DNA of 64,000 nucleotides from NCBI RefSeq assembly GCF_000420945.1, contig NZ_ATVX01000014.1, positions 1 through 64,000 on the forward strand. Direction: 5' to 3'. Both the position numbers and the translations under genes were made by a program. The stretch is from Butyrivibrio sp. VCB2006. GTDB taxonomy: Bacteria; Bacillota; Clostridia; Lachnospirales; Lachnospiraceae. Of this stretch, positions 48,328 to 58,543 are shown piece by piece (the stretch's first letter is position 1; every line of letters starts with the position of its first letter). Below the pieces are notes generated by a model. It was not told the origin of the DNA, made no database searches, and worked only from the letters and a program-made list of their open reading frames with translations.

Positions 48328-50334
48328 ATGGCTAAAGAAACAAAAGTTGCAAGGAAAAAGGGAGAAATCTCCCCAATGAACAGCATTAAGACAAGACTTA
48401 TTGCTGTTATGCTGCTTCTAGTAGCAGTACCACTCGTAGTATCTCAGATCATCAGCTATATCTCATCTACGAATAAGGCTCTTGAAGATGCTAAGACAGC
48501 GCTTGAGTGGCAGGCAAGATATCTTGCAGCAGATTATGTAGATATCATTGATAAGAACCTTACAATTATCCAGTCAATCGCCTCAAATCCTACAACTGTA
48601 GTTTACATGCAGGGTACAGCAGGTATCGAAGATCAGGTAATGGTTGATATGCTTGCAGCCGGGGATGCTATCTTAAACGACGGTAACTCTACAGCTATCG
48701 CTGACACTACGGGTATGCAGGTTGTAAGATCCACCGGTAAATGCGTAGATGTACATGAAAGAGAATACTTCAAAGAAGCAATGAAGGGTAATGTTTTCAT
48801 TTCCAATATTATTGTCAGTGCTTCTTCAGGACTGCGCCAGATTACCATGGCCGCGCCTATCAAAGATGATGCCGGTAATGTCCTTGGTGAAGTTCAGAGA
48901 AACTACAACCTTCAGACCCTTCATGATTTCCTTGCTTCAGAAACCGAAGATGCCTTCGTTACGGACAGAGATAACGTCATGGCAGCCCATGCCAAGATGG
49001 AACTTGGAGTTGACGATGTCTACGACCTTACTGGCGCGCCTTACACCCTTTCTGATGAGGGAACTGTAATTGACGCTAATTCTTTTGAATCAAAACTTAT
49101 CATGTCCTGGTACAAGGATCCCAAGACCGGGTATACAATGGTTGTTTCCACTGATTACAACAAGGCCATGGCAGCTGCCAAGAATTCAGCAATGCTTACA
49201 ATCATTATTGGTGTTGTAATGCTGATCATTGCCTGTGTTATTTCACTTCTTATGGCAAACAGCTTCACAGATCCTGTTAAAGCTGTTAATGAATCTCTTG
49301 CTCAGCTGGCTGATGGACGTTTTGCCAAGATTGATAAATTTACAGATAGAAAAGATGAATTCGGAACCATGGTCGGAAACACCAACTCTGTAATCGGTAA
49401 GCTGGATGAAATCGTTTCCAGCATAAAAGAATCTGCAGGTAACGTTGAGAGTTCTTCTAATGAGCTTTCTGACATGGCCAATCAGATTTCACAGACTGCT
49501 GAAGACGTATCCAATGCGGTTCAGGAGATTGCTTCCGGTGCCACACAGCAGGCCGACGAGATTCAGAGTGCCTCTGAAAATGTTGGTTTCATTGGCGATG
49601 CTGTTGTAGACGTTCAGTCTTCAACCAATGACCTGGAGGGCCTGGCAGGAAGAATGCAGGAAGCTTCCGAAGCATCCTCTGCATCACTTTCTAATCTGCA
49701 GCAGTCCAGCAATGAAATGACCGGTAAGATTGATGAAATCTCTACTACAATTTCTGCAACTCAGACTGCAGTTTCAAATATCAACGATAAGGTTGAAGGT
49801 ATTGCTTCTATCGCTACTCAGACTAACCTCTTGTCACTTAATGCCAGCATTGAGGCTGCAAGAGCTGGTGAAGCAGGAAAAGGCTTCTCCGTTGTTGCTG
49901 AAGAGATTGGTAAGCTTGCCGAAGATTCCAAGAACATGGCTGATGATATCAGAAAAGAAATGGATATCCTTCTTGATCAGTCTAAGGCAGCAGTTAACGC
50001 AGCTGAGGCAATCAAAGACAGCAATATCACTCAGCAGTCAGCTCTTGGTGAGACTCTCACGAGTGTAAACAGTATGCTGGAAGATATTGCATCAACAGTA
50101 GGCGGCGTTCAGAGAATTTCAAGAGGTGCCAATACCTGCGAAAGTTCCAAGAATGCTGTTGTCGATACAATGAGTGCTCTTTCAGCCATTTCAGAAGAGA
50201 ATGCTGCATCCAGTGAAGAGACCGGCGCATCAATGCAGGAGTTGTCCGCTACCGTTACTACTCTTGCTGGATCTGCAAACAATCTTAAAGATATTGCAGA
50301 AAAGCTCAATCAGGATATGAGCTTCTTCAAATAA
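48328..50334 (+). CDS. Methyl-accepting chemotaxis protein (dCache type)
   Basis: This 668-aa chemoreceptor has an N-terminal membrane helix (about 25-48), an extracytoplasmic dCache-like sensor (about 50-285, with [19 protein letters not shown]), a second helix (about 287-312), a HAMP domain and a long cytoplasmic coiled coil. The coil tip [20 protein letters not shown] binds CheA and CheW. The ligand is unknown. GGAGG precedes the ATG but lies in a self-complementary hairpin. A strong terminator follows. It is a single-gene unit next to mgtE and unlike the second receptor in the window in base composition. Confidence 0.93.
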   Translation: MAKETKVARKKGEISPMNSIKTRLIAVMLLLVAVPLVVSQIISYISSTNKALEDAKTALEWQARYLAADYVDIIDKNLTIIQSIASNPTTVVYMQGTAGIEDQVMVDMLAAGDAILNDGNSTAIADTTGMQVVRSTGKCVDVHEREYFKEAMKGNVFISNIIVSASSGLRQITMAAPIKDDAGNVLGEVQRNYNLQTLHDFLASETEDAFVTDRDNVMAAHAKMELGVDDVYDLTGAPYTLSDEGTVIDANSFESKLIMSWYKDPKTGYTMVVSTDYNKAMAAAKNSAMLTIIIGVVMLIIACVISLLMANSFTDPVKAVNESLAQLADGRFAKIDKFTDRKDEFGTMVGNTNSVIGKLDEIVSSIKESAGNVESSSNELSDMANQISQTAEDVSNAVQEIASGATQQADEIQSASENVGFIGDAVVDVQSSTNDLEGLAGRMQEASEASSASLSNLQQSSNEMTGKIDEISTTISATQTAVSNINDKVEGIASIATQTNLLSLNASIEAARAGEAGKGFSVVAEEIGKLAEDSKNMADDIRKEMDILLDQSKAAVNAAEAIKDSNITQQSALGETLTSVNSMLEDIASTVGGVQRISRGANTCESSKNAVVDTMSALSAISEENAASSEETGASMQELSATVTTLAGSANNLKDIAEKLNQDMSFFK

Positions 50335-50368
50335 AAAGCCATAATAGAAATGTGTATATAAAAGATAA

Positions 50369-50400
50369 GGGGTACCGCCTGATTGGTGGTACCCCTTTTT
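50369..50400 (+). terminator. Terminator of the first chemoreceptor gene
   Basis: GGGGTACCGCC pairs with GGTGGTACCCC (one mismatch) and TTTTT follows directly. It lies 35 nt after the stop codon, just before the end of the convergent lipoprotein gene. Confidence 0.9.
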
Positions 50401-50414
50401 ATTGGTTGTATTTC

Positions 50415-52145
50415 TTATCTTGTTATATCAAACTCATAGGCTGTATTGTATGTTGCAACGTATAGCTTGTCACCCTGAACCTCGAACTGGTATGGCGCTG
50501 AGTTGACCTTGATCTGTTCAACCTTATCTCCTGTATATTTGTCCAGAAGGTAAATATAATCAGGCTCTGCTGTAAATCCGTAGCCACAGATTAAAGTGTC
50601 ATCTACAATAACAAAGTTGCTTGCGTTACTTACCTGTGGTTCGCTCTTCCACAGCAGTTCTTTTGTACTAAGATCAATTGCTGCCATGTAGCCGGACCAT
50701 GGATTTTCTGACGCATATCCCGCATACATAATGGAAACATAGAGAACATCTCCCTCGATCTTGGCCCAGTTTATATAACTGCTGCCGGAAGAATACTCCT
50801 GATTCTCCTGATCAGGGCCCATGCACAGTTCCTCAAATCCAAAGTCGTACACTAGGGTGTCGTGAGCTGCATTATATACCTTCAGCTCGTTGTACATATA
50901 GTCAAATTCTTTTGCCCAGTCACCATCGTAGCAATAGTTCTCATCTCCGTATGGAAGAGATTTAAGTGAAAATCCATTTTTGTTAGCCCAAACCTCTGTA
51001 TCAAGCCAGTCTGTCTTATCTTCCAAAGTCTTGGTAAGAGATACGTGCTTGCTTGATGCCGGGCTGGCACTGTCTGATACATATTTTTTCCAGGATGGAT
51101 TGCTGATTGCGACGAAATTAGTCTCACCATAGTCCTCTCCTGTATAGTCATCCTCTGAAACATCAGCCGGTTCAACCTCAAATGCTTCTTCCTCAAATGC
51201 GGTATAAAGCTTGTCTTTTTCCGGAGCAGCATCCAATTGATAAACCTTCTGAATTAGATCCGGATATTCCTCATAGGTTAAAATTACTTCCAAATAACCT
51301 GTTGCATATGATGCAATCTCATATGGTGAAAAGACAATGTAAAGGCCCTTTTCATCTACATTCCATGTGTAAGAATCATCTATAAGTTTCTGCTTGAACT
51401 GATCAGGATCATCTCCTTCATACTGGAAATAAAAGCTGTCCACTTCTTCCAACACACCCGGATAGTTCTTTTCAAGCTGCAGCCTTATGGCAGGTGGTAA
51501 AAGAGTCTCGTTTTCAAGCACACTTGAAAGCTTAAGGTCCTCTCCGGTTACAGGATCGATATTGATTGAATAGTTGTAATGACTTGGATGAGCTCCACCA
51601 CCGTCATCATAAGTACTTACAATAAGACTTAGAATTCTATCATCAAATCGGTTAACGTAAACCTCTAACTCGCTGCAGAAAACTGCACCCTCGTAGTATT
51701 CGTCTGTTGATGCCCAATAGGCGAACTCCGGAACAGTCTCAAGGACGCTTGCACTCCATTTTTCATTTATCTCGTTTACTCTTGCTTCAAGCTTGGGATA
51801 CTTAGACTTAGTATCCTCTGAAAGAATAATCTCAGGGTATTTACCAGTTGCACACTCTTTGTCGTCAACCTTACAGGTTACGTTGTGGGTAACGATTGCC
51901 ATTGGAGTGCTAAACTCGTAGGTGCCATTTACATCTCCGGCTCCCTGACTTTTGTCTGCATCTGTCTGCTGAACAACATCTGTGCTGCTACTGTCCGCAG
52001 CATTTTGTTCTGTCTGAGTAGAGTCTTCGCTTCCACCCAAGCGGCCTGAAAGTCCACAGCCAGAAAGGGACATAGACGCCATCATGCTCATCGCAATTAC
52101 TACTGCCACTGATTTACCGGCAGCCTTCCATAACTTCTTTTTCAT
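50415..52145 (-). CDS. Lipoprotein with RsiV-like (DUF4163/DUF3298) and propeller-like regions
   Basis: This 576-aa surface lipoprotein has a signal peptide and a lipobox ending in SLSGC (Cys about 30), then a low-complexity Ser/Thr/Gln/Asp linker to about 70. Residues about 80-300 match the DUF4163/DUF3298 pair found in the RsiV anti-sigma factor (VSTYDDGGGAHPSHYNYSIN is the signature stretch). The C-terminal half (about 380-576) has repeated strands resembling a PQQ-type propeller (LWKSEPQVSNASNFVIVDDTLICGYGF). RsiV binds lysozyme, but here there is no cytoplasmic anti-sigma part and no sigma gene nearby, so a stand-alone surface binding role is inferred. GAGGAG precedes the ATG. Confidence 0.75.
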   Translation of the reverse strand: MKKKLWKAAGKSVAVVIAMSMMASMSLSGCGLSGRLGGSEDSTQTEQNAADSSSTDVVQQTDADKSQGAGDVNGTYEFSTPMAIVTHNVTCKVDDKECATGKYPEIILSEDTKSKYPKLEARVNEINEKWSASVLETVPEFAYWASTDEYYEGAVFCSELEVYVNRFDDRILSLIVSTYDDGGGAHPSHYNYSINIDPVTGEDLKLSSVLENETLLPPAIRLQLEKNYPGVLEEVDSFYFQYEGDDPDQFKQKLIDDSYTWNVDEKGLYIVFSPYEIASYATGYLEVILTYEEYPDLIQKVYQLDAAPEKDKLYTAFEEEAFEVEPADVSEDDYTGEDYGETNFVAISNPSWKKYVSDSASPASSKHVSLTKTLEDKTDWLDTEVWANKNGFSLKSLPYGDENYCYDGDWAKEFDYMYNELKVYNAAHDTLVYDFGFEELCMGPDQENQEYSSGSSYINWAKIEGDVLYVSIMYAGYASENPWSGYMAAIDLSTKELLWKSEPQVSNASNFVIVDDTLICGYGFTAEPDYIYLLDKYTGDKVEQIKVNSAPYQFEVQGDKLYVATYNTAYEFDITR

Positions 52146-52208
52146 AACTTTTCTCCTCTTATTGCCTACTACTATTCTTTGGTGTTACTTAATTTCTAAC
52201 TAATAATC

Positions 52209-53960
52209 TCAGGTATAATACCGATAGACTCGGCACTCATATGGCCTAAAATACCCCTTCTTGAGTTCAATCTCACTAAGTTCCTGCTCTACGTGATCAA
52301 ATACTCCGCCGTAGGATACAGGTTCATCAGGATAGTTGCACAACACCAGCTCTCCCCGCTTTCCTGCAAATTTAGCAGGCTTATGTGCCTTAACCGGGAG
52401 CCTGGAAAATGAGCATATAACCAAATAGCTCTCTGAGTCAAGGCTTCGCTCATACATGAATATGTTTTTATCCTTAGGAAAATGCTCTGTATAATCGCCG
52501 TATATAAGAGTTTTTGAGTTCTTACGAAGGGAAAGGCATTTTCTGTAGAAGTTCAAAATACTGTTCTCATCTGCATCTTCTTTTTTTACATTAACCCTGT
52601 GATAGTTGGGGTTAACATAAAACCAGGGCGTTGACCTAGAAAATCCGGCATTCTCTGTGTCATCCCACTGCATAGGCGTTCTGGCAGAGTCTCGGCTTGA
52701 CAGGTGTATTCGATGCAGGCGCCTTTCCGGATCCTCCTTGAGATGGTAAGTGTGGTAATTGGTAATTGATGAAACATCCACATACTGGTCAATGGACATG
52801 AGTTTGATGTTGGTCATGCCTATCTCCTGGCCTTGATAAATAAATGGCGTTCCCTGCTGAAAGATGTAACTTGCAGCCAGCATTGTGCCGCTTTCACGCC
52901 AGAAATGCTCGCTTCCGTACCTACTGATGATGCGGGGATGGTCGTGGTTTTCAAGGTAAAGTGCATTCCATCCTTTTCCTGCCAGAGCATACTGCCACTT
53001 GGTAAAAGCTTTTTTGAGTTTGATCAGCGAAAATGGCCTGTGAACATACTCTGTGTACAGGCAGTCTGCCATCATATGGTCAAAAGAAAACATCATATCC
53101 AGAGACTTGGTAGGCCCTGTCAGATACTTCATTGCTGACTTTACCGTGGTCATGGGTCCTTCCCCAAGCTGGAAACAGTCATAATCATCACAAACCTTGC
53201 GAAACTCCGCCAGGTACTCGTGAATATGTGGGCCATCCTTGTAATAAGGCATACCATTAACCGCCGGTAAAAAAGGAAGTCCATTGGGAAGTCCTTCTTT
53301 TTTGGAAATGAAGTTTATGACATCTTCTCTGAATCCATCAACTCCCATATCAAGCCAAAAACGCATGATATCTTTTACTTCCTGCCTTACCTTTGGATTG
53401 TCCATGTTAAGATCAGGCTGCTTCTTGGCGAATATATGAAGGTAGTACTGACCTCTTTCCTTGTTGTACTCCCAAGCCTTGCCTTCAAAGAGACTATCCC
53501 AGTTGTTAGGCTCATCCCGCCAGATGTAATAATCGCTGTAGGGATTATCCTTTCCCTTGCAGCTCTCAACAAACCATGGATGTTCATCAGAGGTGTGGTT
53601 TACCACAAGGTCCATTATGACTTTAAGGCCGAGAGCATGAGCTCTTTTCAGGACTTTTTTAAACTGGTCCAGATCTCCGAAATCCGGATGAATGTCCCTG
53701 TAATCGGAAATATCATAACCGTAGTCAGCGTTTGGTGACGGGTATATGGGCGAAAACCAGATTCCATCCACCCCAATGGATTTGACATATTCCAGCTTGT
53801 CGTAGACTCCGTATAGGTCTCCGATTCCATCTCCGTTTCCGTCTGCAAAGCTTCTTACCCATATCTGGTAGAAGCTCATGGGCTTATACCAGTCGCGTAA
53901 GTTTACTCTCTGTATATTGTCAGTGTTCAGATCTATTTCTGAACTTCTATCATCTTCCAT
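52209..53960 (-). CDS. GH13 alpha-glucosidase (oligo-1,6-glucosidase type)
   Basis: This 583-aa GH13 enzyme has the four conserved regions: DLVVNHTSDEHPWF, GFREDVINFIS with nucleophile Asp213, QLGEGPMTT with acid/base Glu267, and ENHDHPRIISRYG with stabiliser Asp340. The QPDLNMDNPKVR stretch is typical of the GH13_31 subfamily (oligo-1,6-glucosidases, sucrose or trehalose-6-phosphate hydrolases). The calcium-site-like DGNGDGIGDL near 40-49 is also present. No signal peptide is visible, so it acts inside the cell on short alpha-glucans or isomalto-oligosaccharides. It is 64 nt after the glycosyltransferase gene on the same strand. Confidence 0.9.
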   Translation of the reverse strand: MEDDRSSEIDLNTDNIQRVNLRDWYKPMSFYQIWVRSFADGNGDGIGDLYGVYDKLEYVKSIGVDGIWFSPIYPSPNADYGYDISDYRDIHPDFGDLDQFKKVLKRAHALGLKVIMDLVVNHTSDEHPWFVESCKGKDNPYSDYYIWRDEPNNWDSLFEGKAWEYNKERGQYYLHIFAKKQPDLNMDNPKVRQEVKDIMRFWLDMGVDGFREDVINFISKKEGLPNGLPFLPAVNGMPYYKDGPHIHEYLAEFRKVCDDYDCFQLGEGPMTTVKSAMKYLTGPTKSLDMMFSFDHMMADCLYTEYVHRPFSLIKLKKAFTKWQYALAGKGWNALYLENHDHPRIISRYGSEHFWRESGTMLAASYIFQQGTPFIYQGQEIGMTNIKLMSIDQYVDVSSITNYHTYHLKEDPERRLHRIHLSSRDSARTPMQWDDTENAGFSRSTPWFYVNPNYHRVNVKKEDADENSILNFYRKCLSLRKNSKTLIYGDYTEHFPKDKNIFMYERSLDSESYLVICSFSRLPVKAHKPAKFAGKRGELVLCNYPDEPVSYGGVFDHVEQELSEIELKKGYFRPYECRVYRYYT

Positions 53961-54024
53961 AACAACAATCTCCGATCATTTGTTATTATTCGATAGCACT
54001 ATTGCTACTATTCTCGTAGCACAA

Positions 54025-55590
54025 TCAATTATCATCATACTTCTCATCTGAATAATCTTCAGAGAATGTATCCTTAATCTTGTCGATTCCTTCATTTATA
54101 TCGTTCTTAAGGTTTTCTACTCCATCCTGAATATCGTTTCGAAAATCTTCAATGTTATCTTTGAATTCCTGGTAGTTGTCCTTAACTCCATTTTTCCAAT
54201 TCTGATAATTAGCCTTTAGATCATCCCTGAATTCCTGGTAGTTCTCGAGCATTCCCTCTCGGAATTCCCTTGGCATATCCACAAATACTCTCTGTGTTCC
54301 GTTGAGAACTGTGGCTGCTGAATTCATGAGATACTCAAAGCTCTGGTGCTTGCGGATTCCAAGTTCTCCGGATTTGGCCATTTCGTTAATTTCTTTATAT
54401 CTGTCATAGGCTATTCTAACTGCCTGGTCCCAGGAAATATAGATTTCATCCATGGCATTCTGTCCGACCTGATGAAGATGCGGAATATCTCCAGAAATCT
54501 GCTCAAGAAGAGCGGCCATGGACTGTGGGTTTTCTTCTATCATGTAGCCGTTTCTTCCATGAGTGATCCCCTCTGCGGCGCAGGAATCCTTTATAAGAAC
54601 GCTGGCAAGTCCGCAGGCTGCTGCCTCTCTGACTACGATGCCATTGGTATCATAGGTTGATGGGAACAGGAACAAATCTGCCCTGGTATTCCAGGCGCGA
54701 AGCTTTTCCCTGTCATGGATCGGGCCGGTAAATATGACTTTTCCTGTGATCCCGAACATAGCATCAGTATGGGCTAATCCACCTTTATCATCATATACAT
54801 CCATCGATATTCCATAGGACTTCACCAGATTCTGCATTTCCTCAGCATCTGCGCCACCTCCCACGAAGACCATACGGTAATCTATCCCCTTCTTGGAGAG
54901 AAGGTTCATGGCATCAACAATAATCGGTAGTCCCTTATATTTCATTAGACGTCCAACAAAGAGAAATAGTGGTATTCCCTCAGGAATATCGTAGGACGTA
55001 TTAAGTTCTTTTACCATACCATCTGAAGCTCTTCCGCGAGGGAAATCTACGCCGTTAGGCATAACCCTGTATTCGCCCTGATAGCCAAGGGAACGAAGGT
55101 TTTCTCCGGCGCCTTCAGATACCACCCACACATCATCGCAAGCCTCAATGTTGCTTACCATGGCTTTAATGGCTTCTTTTTTGAGAATTCCCTCTCCTAC
55201 AGCCCTTGCAATATCCACATCGAACTTGGTGTGATAGGTGAAAATCACCGGGGCTCCGGTTTCTCTTCTGAGAATTCTGGCCATTATAGCAGATGCCGCA
55301 GGACAATGAGTATGGATTATATCAGGCTTAGTCTCCGCCATCTGAGCTATTTCCCTGATGGAAAGCGGATATCCTGTGCGGTATCCCTTTACAAAATCTG
55401 TAGTATCAAAACTTGGATATGCCACCACTTTATAAGGATATCCATCATAATTTGCTTCAGGATATTTGGGCGTACCAACCACAACATTTGACTCAAGTTC
55501 ATTTGTCAAAATGCTTCCGTAGTTCATGACCACATTGGCCACGCCATCTATTACAGGTGGAAAAGAGTCGTTAAGCAAACAGATATTCAT
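54025..55590 (-). CDS. GT4 glycosyltransferase with 11-residue repeat tail
   Basis: This protein of about 521 aa is a GT-B fold, GT4-family transferase resembling 1,2-diacylglycerol glucosyltransferases. The N-terminal lobe starts MNICLLNDSFPPVIDGVANVV, HTHCPAASAIMAR and FTYHTKFD line the acceptor site, and the C-terminal lobe has FVGRLMKYKG and FLFPSTYDTNGIVVREAAACG with the E-x7-E nucleotide-sugar motif. Residues about 450-515 are an added tail of five to six 11-residue units (NYQEFRDDLKA, NYQNWKNGVKD, NYQEFKDNIED, and so on) predicted to form one long amphipathic helix lying on the membrane. MNICLL was chosen as start because GGGGGA lies 5' of it. It probably makes a membrane glycolipid or lipoteichoic acid anchor. 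Confidence 0.85.
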   Translation of the reverse strand: MNICLLNDSFPPVIDGVANVVMNYGSILTNELESNVVVGTPKYPEANYDGYPYKVVAYPSFDTTDFVKGYRTGYPLSIREIAQMAETKPDIIHTHCPAASAIMARILRRETGAPVIFTYHTKFDVDIARAVGEGILKKEAIKAMVSNIEACDDVWVVSEGAGENLRSLGYQGEYRVMPNGVDFPRGRASDGMVKELNTSYDIPEGIPLFLFVGRLMKYKGLPIIVDAMNLLSKKGIDYRMVFVGGGADAEEMQNLVKSYGISMDVYDDKGGLAHTDAMFGITGKVIFTGPIHDREKLRAWNTRADLFLFPSTYDTNGIVVREAAACGLASVLIKDSCAAEGITHGRNGYMIEENPQSMAALLEQISGDIPHLHQVGQNAMDEIYISWDQAVRIAYDRYKEINEMAKSGELGIRKHQSFEYLMNSAATVLNGTQRVFVDMPREFREGMLENYQEFRDDLKANYQNWKNGVKDNYQEFKDNIEDFRNDIQDGVENLKNDINEGIDKIKDTFSEDYSDEKYDDN

Positions 55591-56323
55591 AAAATCCCCC
55601 ATTTCACAACTTATACGCGCTATCTATTTCTCGTATACGCAAATAGCTTGGTTTTTTATATCAATTATCTTTTATCAGGTTTGTACAATTAACCTCTATA
55701 CGAGTATTAGTGTACATATAATAGTTTATCACATAAGATACATTTCAATCTTTTCATTTACTAGTTTTAAATCAAGCGGCTGTCTTTCCGTTTCCATCGT
55801 ATAAATGAGGTTCTTTCCTGCTATAATGTCGCTCTTTTCATAATCATATAACTTGGGAAAATTCTTAATTGCATACTCCTCAAAATCTACACGGCCAAAA
55901 TGCTCTCTCAATTCTGCGTTACGAATTTTTTATGATATGTGTAATCTCATCACTCCTATGGCTCTTTTTATCCAGCTTGCGTGATTAAAAAAATAACCCT
56001 CTTGTCTAAGTAACACGCAAAGTTTTCTTATACAAGCTAATGCGTTATTATTTCCGTATTCCTACCTATGTAGCTACACGCAATTTCTTCAGCAAGTGCT
56101 GAATGCGTTATATTTTTTTGCAGCTATCCGTTATTGAATAACGCATATTTGTAGCCATTCATTACCTGCGTGTAAATACATAAGATAATACAGTTCTGTA
56201 CCAGGTCACCCTTCACTTGTAAAGCGAATTATTAAATCATCCTGTTCTTAACAACAATTGAAATCTCATGGCAAGAATACTTCTTGTGCCACTAAGCGAA
56301 TCGCTTATTTAAGATAATCAAAG
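55591..56323. other. Gene-poor interval with degenerate tandem repeats
   Basis: No convincing gene is present. A short leftward frame at 55729-55911 (60 aa from a TTG, REHFGRVDFEEYAIKNF start) lacks a ribosome site and could be a gene remnant. From about 55976 to 56175 the motifs ACACGCAA and AATGCGTTAT recur about 63 bp apart (56013/56076 and 56039/56103), with inverted copies TTGCGTG near 55977 and ATAACGCAT near 56147. The function of these repeats is unknown. Confidence 0.5.
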
Positions 56324-56412
56324 ACAGCATCGAATATAACTCCTAGTCACTTCAAAGTCAATACTTAAACTTAATAGTTCTAACTGTCATACTTTTGCCC
56401 ATATTATAATCC
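56324..56412 (+). repeat. Left copy of 89-bp direct repeat flanking composite element
   Basis: This 89-bp segment (begins GACAGCATCGAATATA, ends CATATTATAATC) recurs without gaps at 60845-60933. It directly abuts the left end of the IS element. One base at each border is shared with the element ends, so the duplication is 87-89 bp. It is best explained as a long target-site duplication made on insertion. Confidence 0.9.
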
Positions 56413-58372
56413 TGTCTTTGACAGTTTTAATACCAACTAAAGACGCCAAAAGCCTTAATACATCAGGCTCTTGGCGTTTATTTTTGTGATTCTTGATATA
56501 TAGTAATATTACCTTTGCTTGCTTTGTTTTTCTATAGTTCTCATATCAGCTTTAGTAATGAATTCGTAATCGGTTCTAAAACCGCATACTTTATGAAGGG
56601 CATCAGTAAGTTTATCACGAATGTAAGTTGGCATGTATCCTTGTCCTTTAATGTCTGCAAATTTCATTGATTTCAATTTATCCAAGATTTCTTCACAGGT
56701 GTATTTGTTTTCAAGTTGCTTTTCCAATAAACGATAAACAAGTAATGACAGGAAACATATCAGGAAGTGGGCTTCTATTCTGTCATCTCTTCTGATATAG
56801 ACAGGTCTTGCAGCGAAATCTGTTTTCATGATTCTGAAGCATTCCTCGATCTGCCATCGTCCCTCGCTTACTTTCAAAATATCCTTAACATCATCGTCTA
56901 TAAGATCTGTACAGACAGCGTAAAGACCGTCATATCCAGCTTCTTCGGCAACCTTTGTCTCGTCAAGATAGTAATGGATATCGGCAACTTCGCCATCTTC
57001 AGTACATGCATCCTTCCATATAAAACGGGCTGGATCATTAGGGTTTTTACGATTCTTTTTTAGCTTTCCTTTGTTGATCATAGCCTCGGCACGTTGTACC
57101 TGAGCTTCTCTGATTGCCTTTTGATAAGCTGCATATTTGGGCGAATAGGTGATTATGAGTAGCTGATCGATATTTCCGCTGATATAAGGGATTTCTTTGT
57201 AGTACAACTCATCAGAATCAGTACTTTCAATTTCTGCAGCAGAAACCTTTTTATTATCCGCAAGCCTTTTAAAACCATCTTTACTCAGTGCGAGTTTTTT
57301 GTTTTCTGCATCAAGTTTTTTTATTGACTGGGTGACGATAAACGCTCGTTCTCCTAGGTGGTTAAATTTGCGATTATCGGTTGAACCAAGGCCGGCATCG
57401 CTACAGTAAATAAACTTATCATGACCGAACTGCTGAAGGATTTTTGATTCTAAAGGCTTTAATGATTTTTGCTCATTCTGATTCCCGCCAAAAATTGAAA
57501 ATGCAAGAGGAATACCGTCTCCATCAATGAAAAGTCCCATCTGAACGATTGGGTTAGGCCGCTGTTCCTTGCTTTTGCCATACTTTTTATTACCATCTTC
57601 TTGCTCAATTTCGAAGTAGAAGTTAGAGCAGTCGTAGTAAAGTATTCGATCATTTCTTTTACCAAAATAGTTGCTGTTCTTAAAAACTTCAGACTGGATA
57701 AAATCCGATTCTTCTGCAAGTACTGATAATGCTCTGTAGATATCATGAAGTTCGTATGTAGGAGCTTCAAGGTATGACTGGGCAGCTTTATATGCAGAAA
57801 GTTTGCTACGTGGATCAAGGATGCGGTTATAAACCAGGTCAGAAAGAATGGCATTTAAATCGTATTCGTACTGATGACGTTGTTTGACTGTCTTACAGAT
57901 CTTATCCAGCTGGAGCTTGTAGTAAACAGCCTGAGGAAACAGATAACCGCCTTCAAATAGTTTGCGCTGTGCATAGTCTAATTCTTTATCTGCGTGGAAA
58001 ACAACCTGAACAGACTTTGTTTTGCGTGCCTGTTTGTACTTCTTGGTTTCGGCAGCAACTTCGCTGCGGCACCAGGCAATAACATCATCACGAGTTGGGC
58101 CATGATCCTTTATTAATTCTGAAAGTGTGCCGAGTTTACGGACAGTAGCAGTGGTGCTTTTTCCAGAATTATCAATAAAGGATTTGGAAATATAGAATGA
58201 TTCTGAATTCTTGGACTTTGAGATTGTAAGTTTCATGAATAGTATCCCCCCATCCCTTATCATACCACAAATCACTATATATCACTATATATTAAAAATA
58301 AGATTTGACAAAAAATACAGACCAGATGTGGTCTGCAACTATTTTTGATATGATTTAGGTGTCAAACTCCCG
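56412..58372 (-). mobile_element. IS1634-family (IS4-like) insertion sequence, intact
   Basis: The element is 1961 bp. The left end reads CCTGTCTTTGACAGTTTTAA and the right end, inverted, CGGGAGTTTGACACCTAAAT; the shared TTTGACA core marks imperfect terminal inverted repeats. A hairpin at 56444-56477 (ACGCCAA/TTGGCGT plus GCCT/AGGC) inside the left end, with T-rich sequence on the plus strand, should stop outside transcripts entering the element and also end the transposase message. One full-length transposase gene fills the interior. Confidence 0.9.
56509..58236 (-). CDS. IS1634-family DDE transposase
   Basis: This intact transposase of about 575 aa carries the catalytic triad Asp202 in YYDCSNFYF, Asp280 in YCSDAGLGS and Glu464 in GRWQIEECFRIMKTDF, the last being the Y/W-x2-E-x-x-F-R-x-M-K form of the IS4-superfamily E region. 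The N-terminal part (1-190) is helical and should bind the ends. MKLTISKSK is taken as start because GGGGGAT lies upstream; the in-frame codons before it are in the IS end region. No frameshift or stop is seen, so the element may still be active and could mobilise the nearby short copy in trans. Confidence 0.93.
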   Translation of the reverse strand: MKLTISKSKNSESFYISKSFIDNSGKSTTATVRKLGTLSELIKDHGPTRDDVIAWCRSEVAAETKKYKQARKTKSVQVVFHADKELDYAQRKLFEGGYLFPQAVYYKLQLDKICKTVKQRHQYEYDLNAILSDLVYNRILDPRSKLSAYKAAQSYLEAPTYELHDIYRALSVLAEESDFIQSEVFKNSNYFGKRNDRILYYDCSNFYFEIEQEDGNKKYGKSKEQRPNPIVQMGLFIDGDGIPLAFSIFGGNQNEQKSLKPLESKILQQFGHDKFIYCSDAGLGSTDNRKFNHLGERAFIVTQSIKKLDAENKKLALSKDGFKRLADNKKVSAAEIESTDSDELYYKEIPYISGNIDQLLIITYSPKYAAYQKAIREAQVQRAEAMINKGKLKKNRKNPNDPARFIWKDACTEDGEVADIHYYLDETKVAEEAGYDGLYAVCTDLIDDDVKDILKVSEGRWQIEECFRIMKTDFAARPVYIRRDDRIEAHFLICFLSLLVYRLLEKQLENKYTCEEILDKLKSMKFADIKGQGYMPTYIRDKLTDALHKVCGFRTDYEFITKADMRTIEKQSKQR

Positions 58373-58543
58373 TGCAATAAAAAACAGACGAATTTAGATT
58401 CAAAAAAGCGTTTATTTACGCAAGTTTAACAAAAGTTTAATTATGGATAAATTTATTATTTATATATATACATGTAAAATATATTTGTATATGAATCTAC
58501 GTACAATAATGTTTATTAATACATTTATAAATGGAGGGTAAAA

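Noticed and set aside
55729..55911. 60-residue leftward ORF as a gene
   Set aside because: It begins at TTG with no ribosome site and is stopped just upstream. It may be a remnant but is not supported as a gene.
56013..56175. CRISPR array
   Set aside because: The units are degenerate, only two are in tandem, and there are no constant repeats or cas genes.
56324..56412. CRISPR-like or phage attachment repeat
   Set aside because: There are only two copies, and they abut the two outer IS ends exactly, which fits a target duplication rather than att sites or an array.
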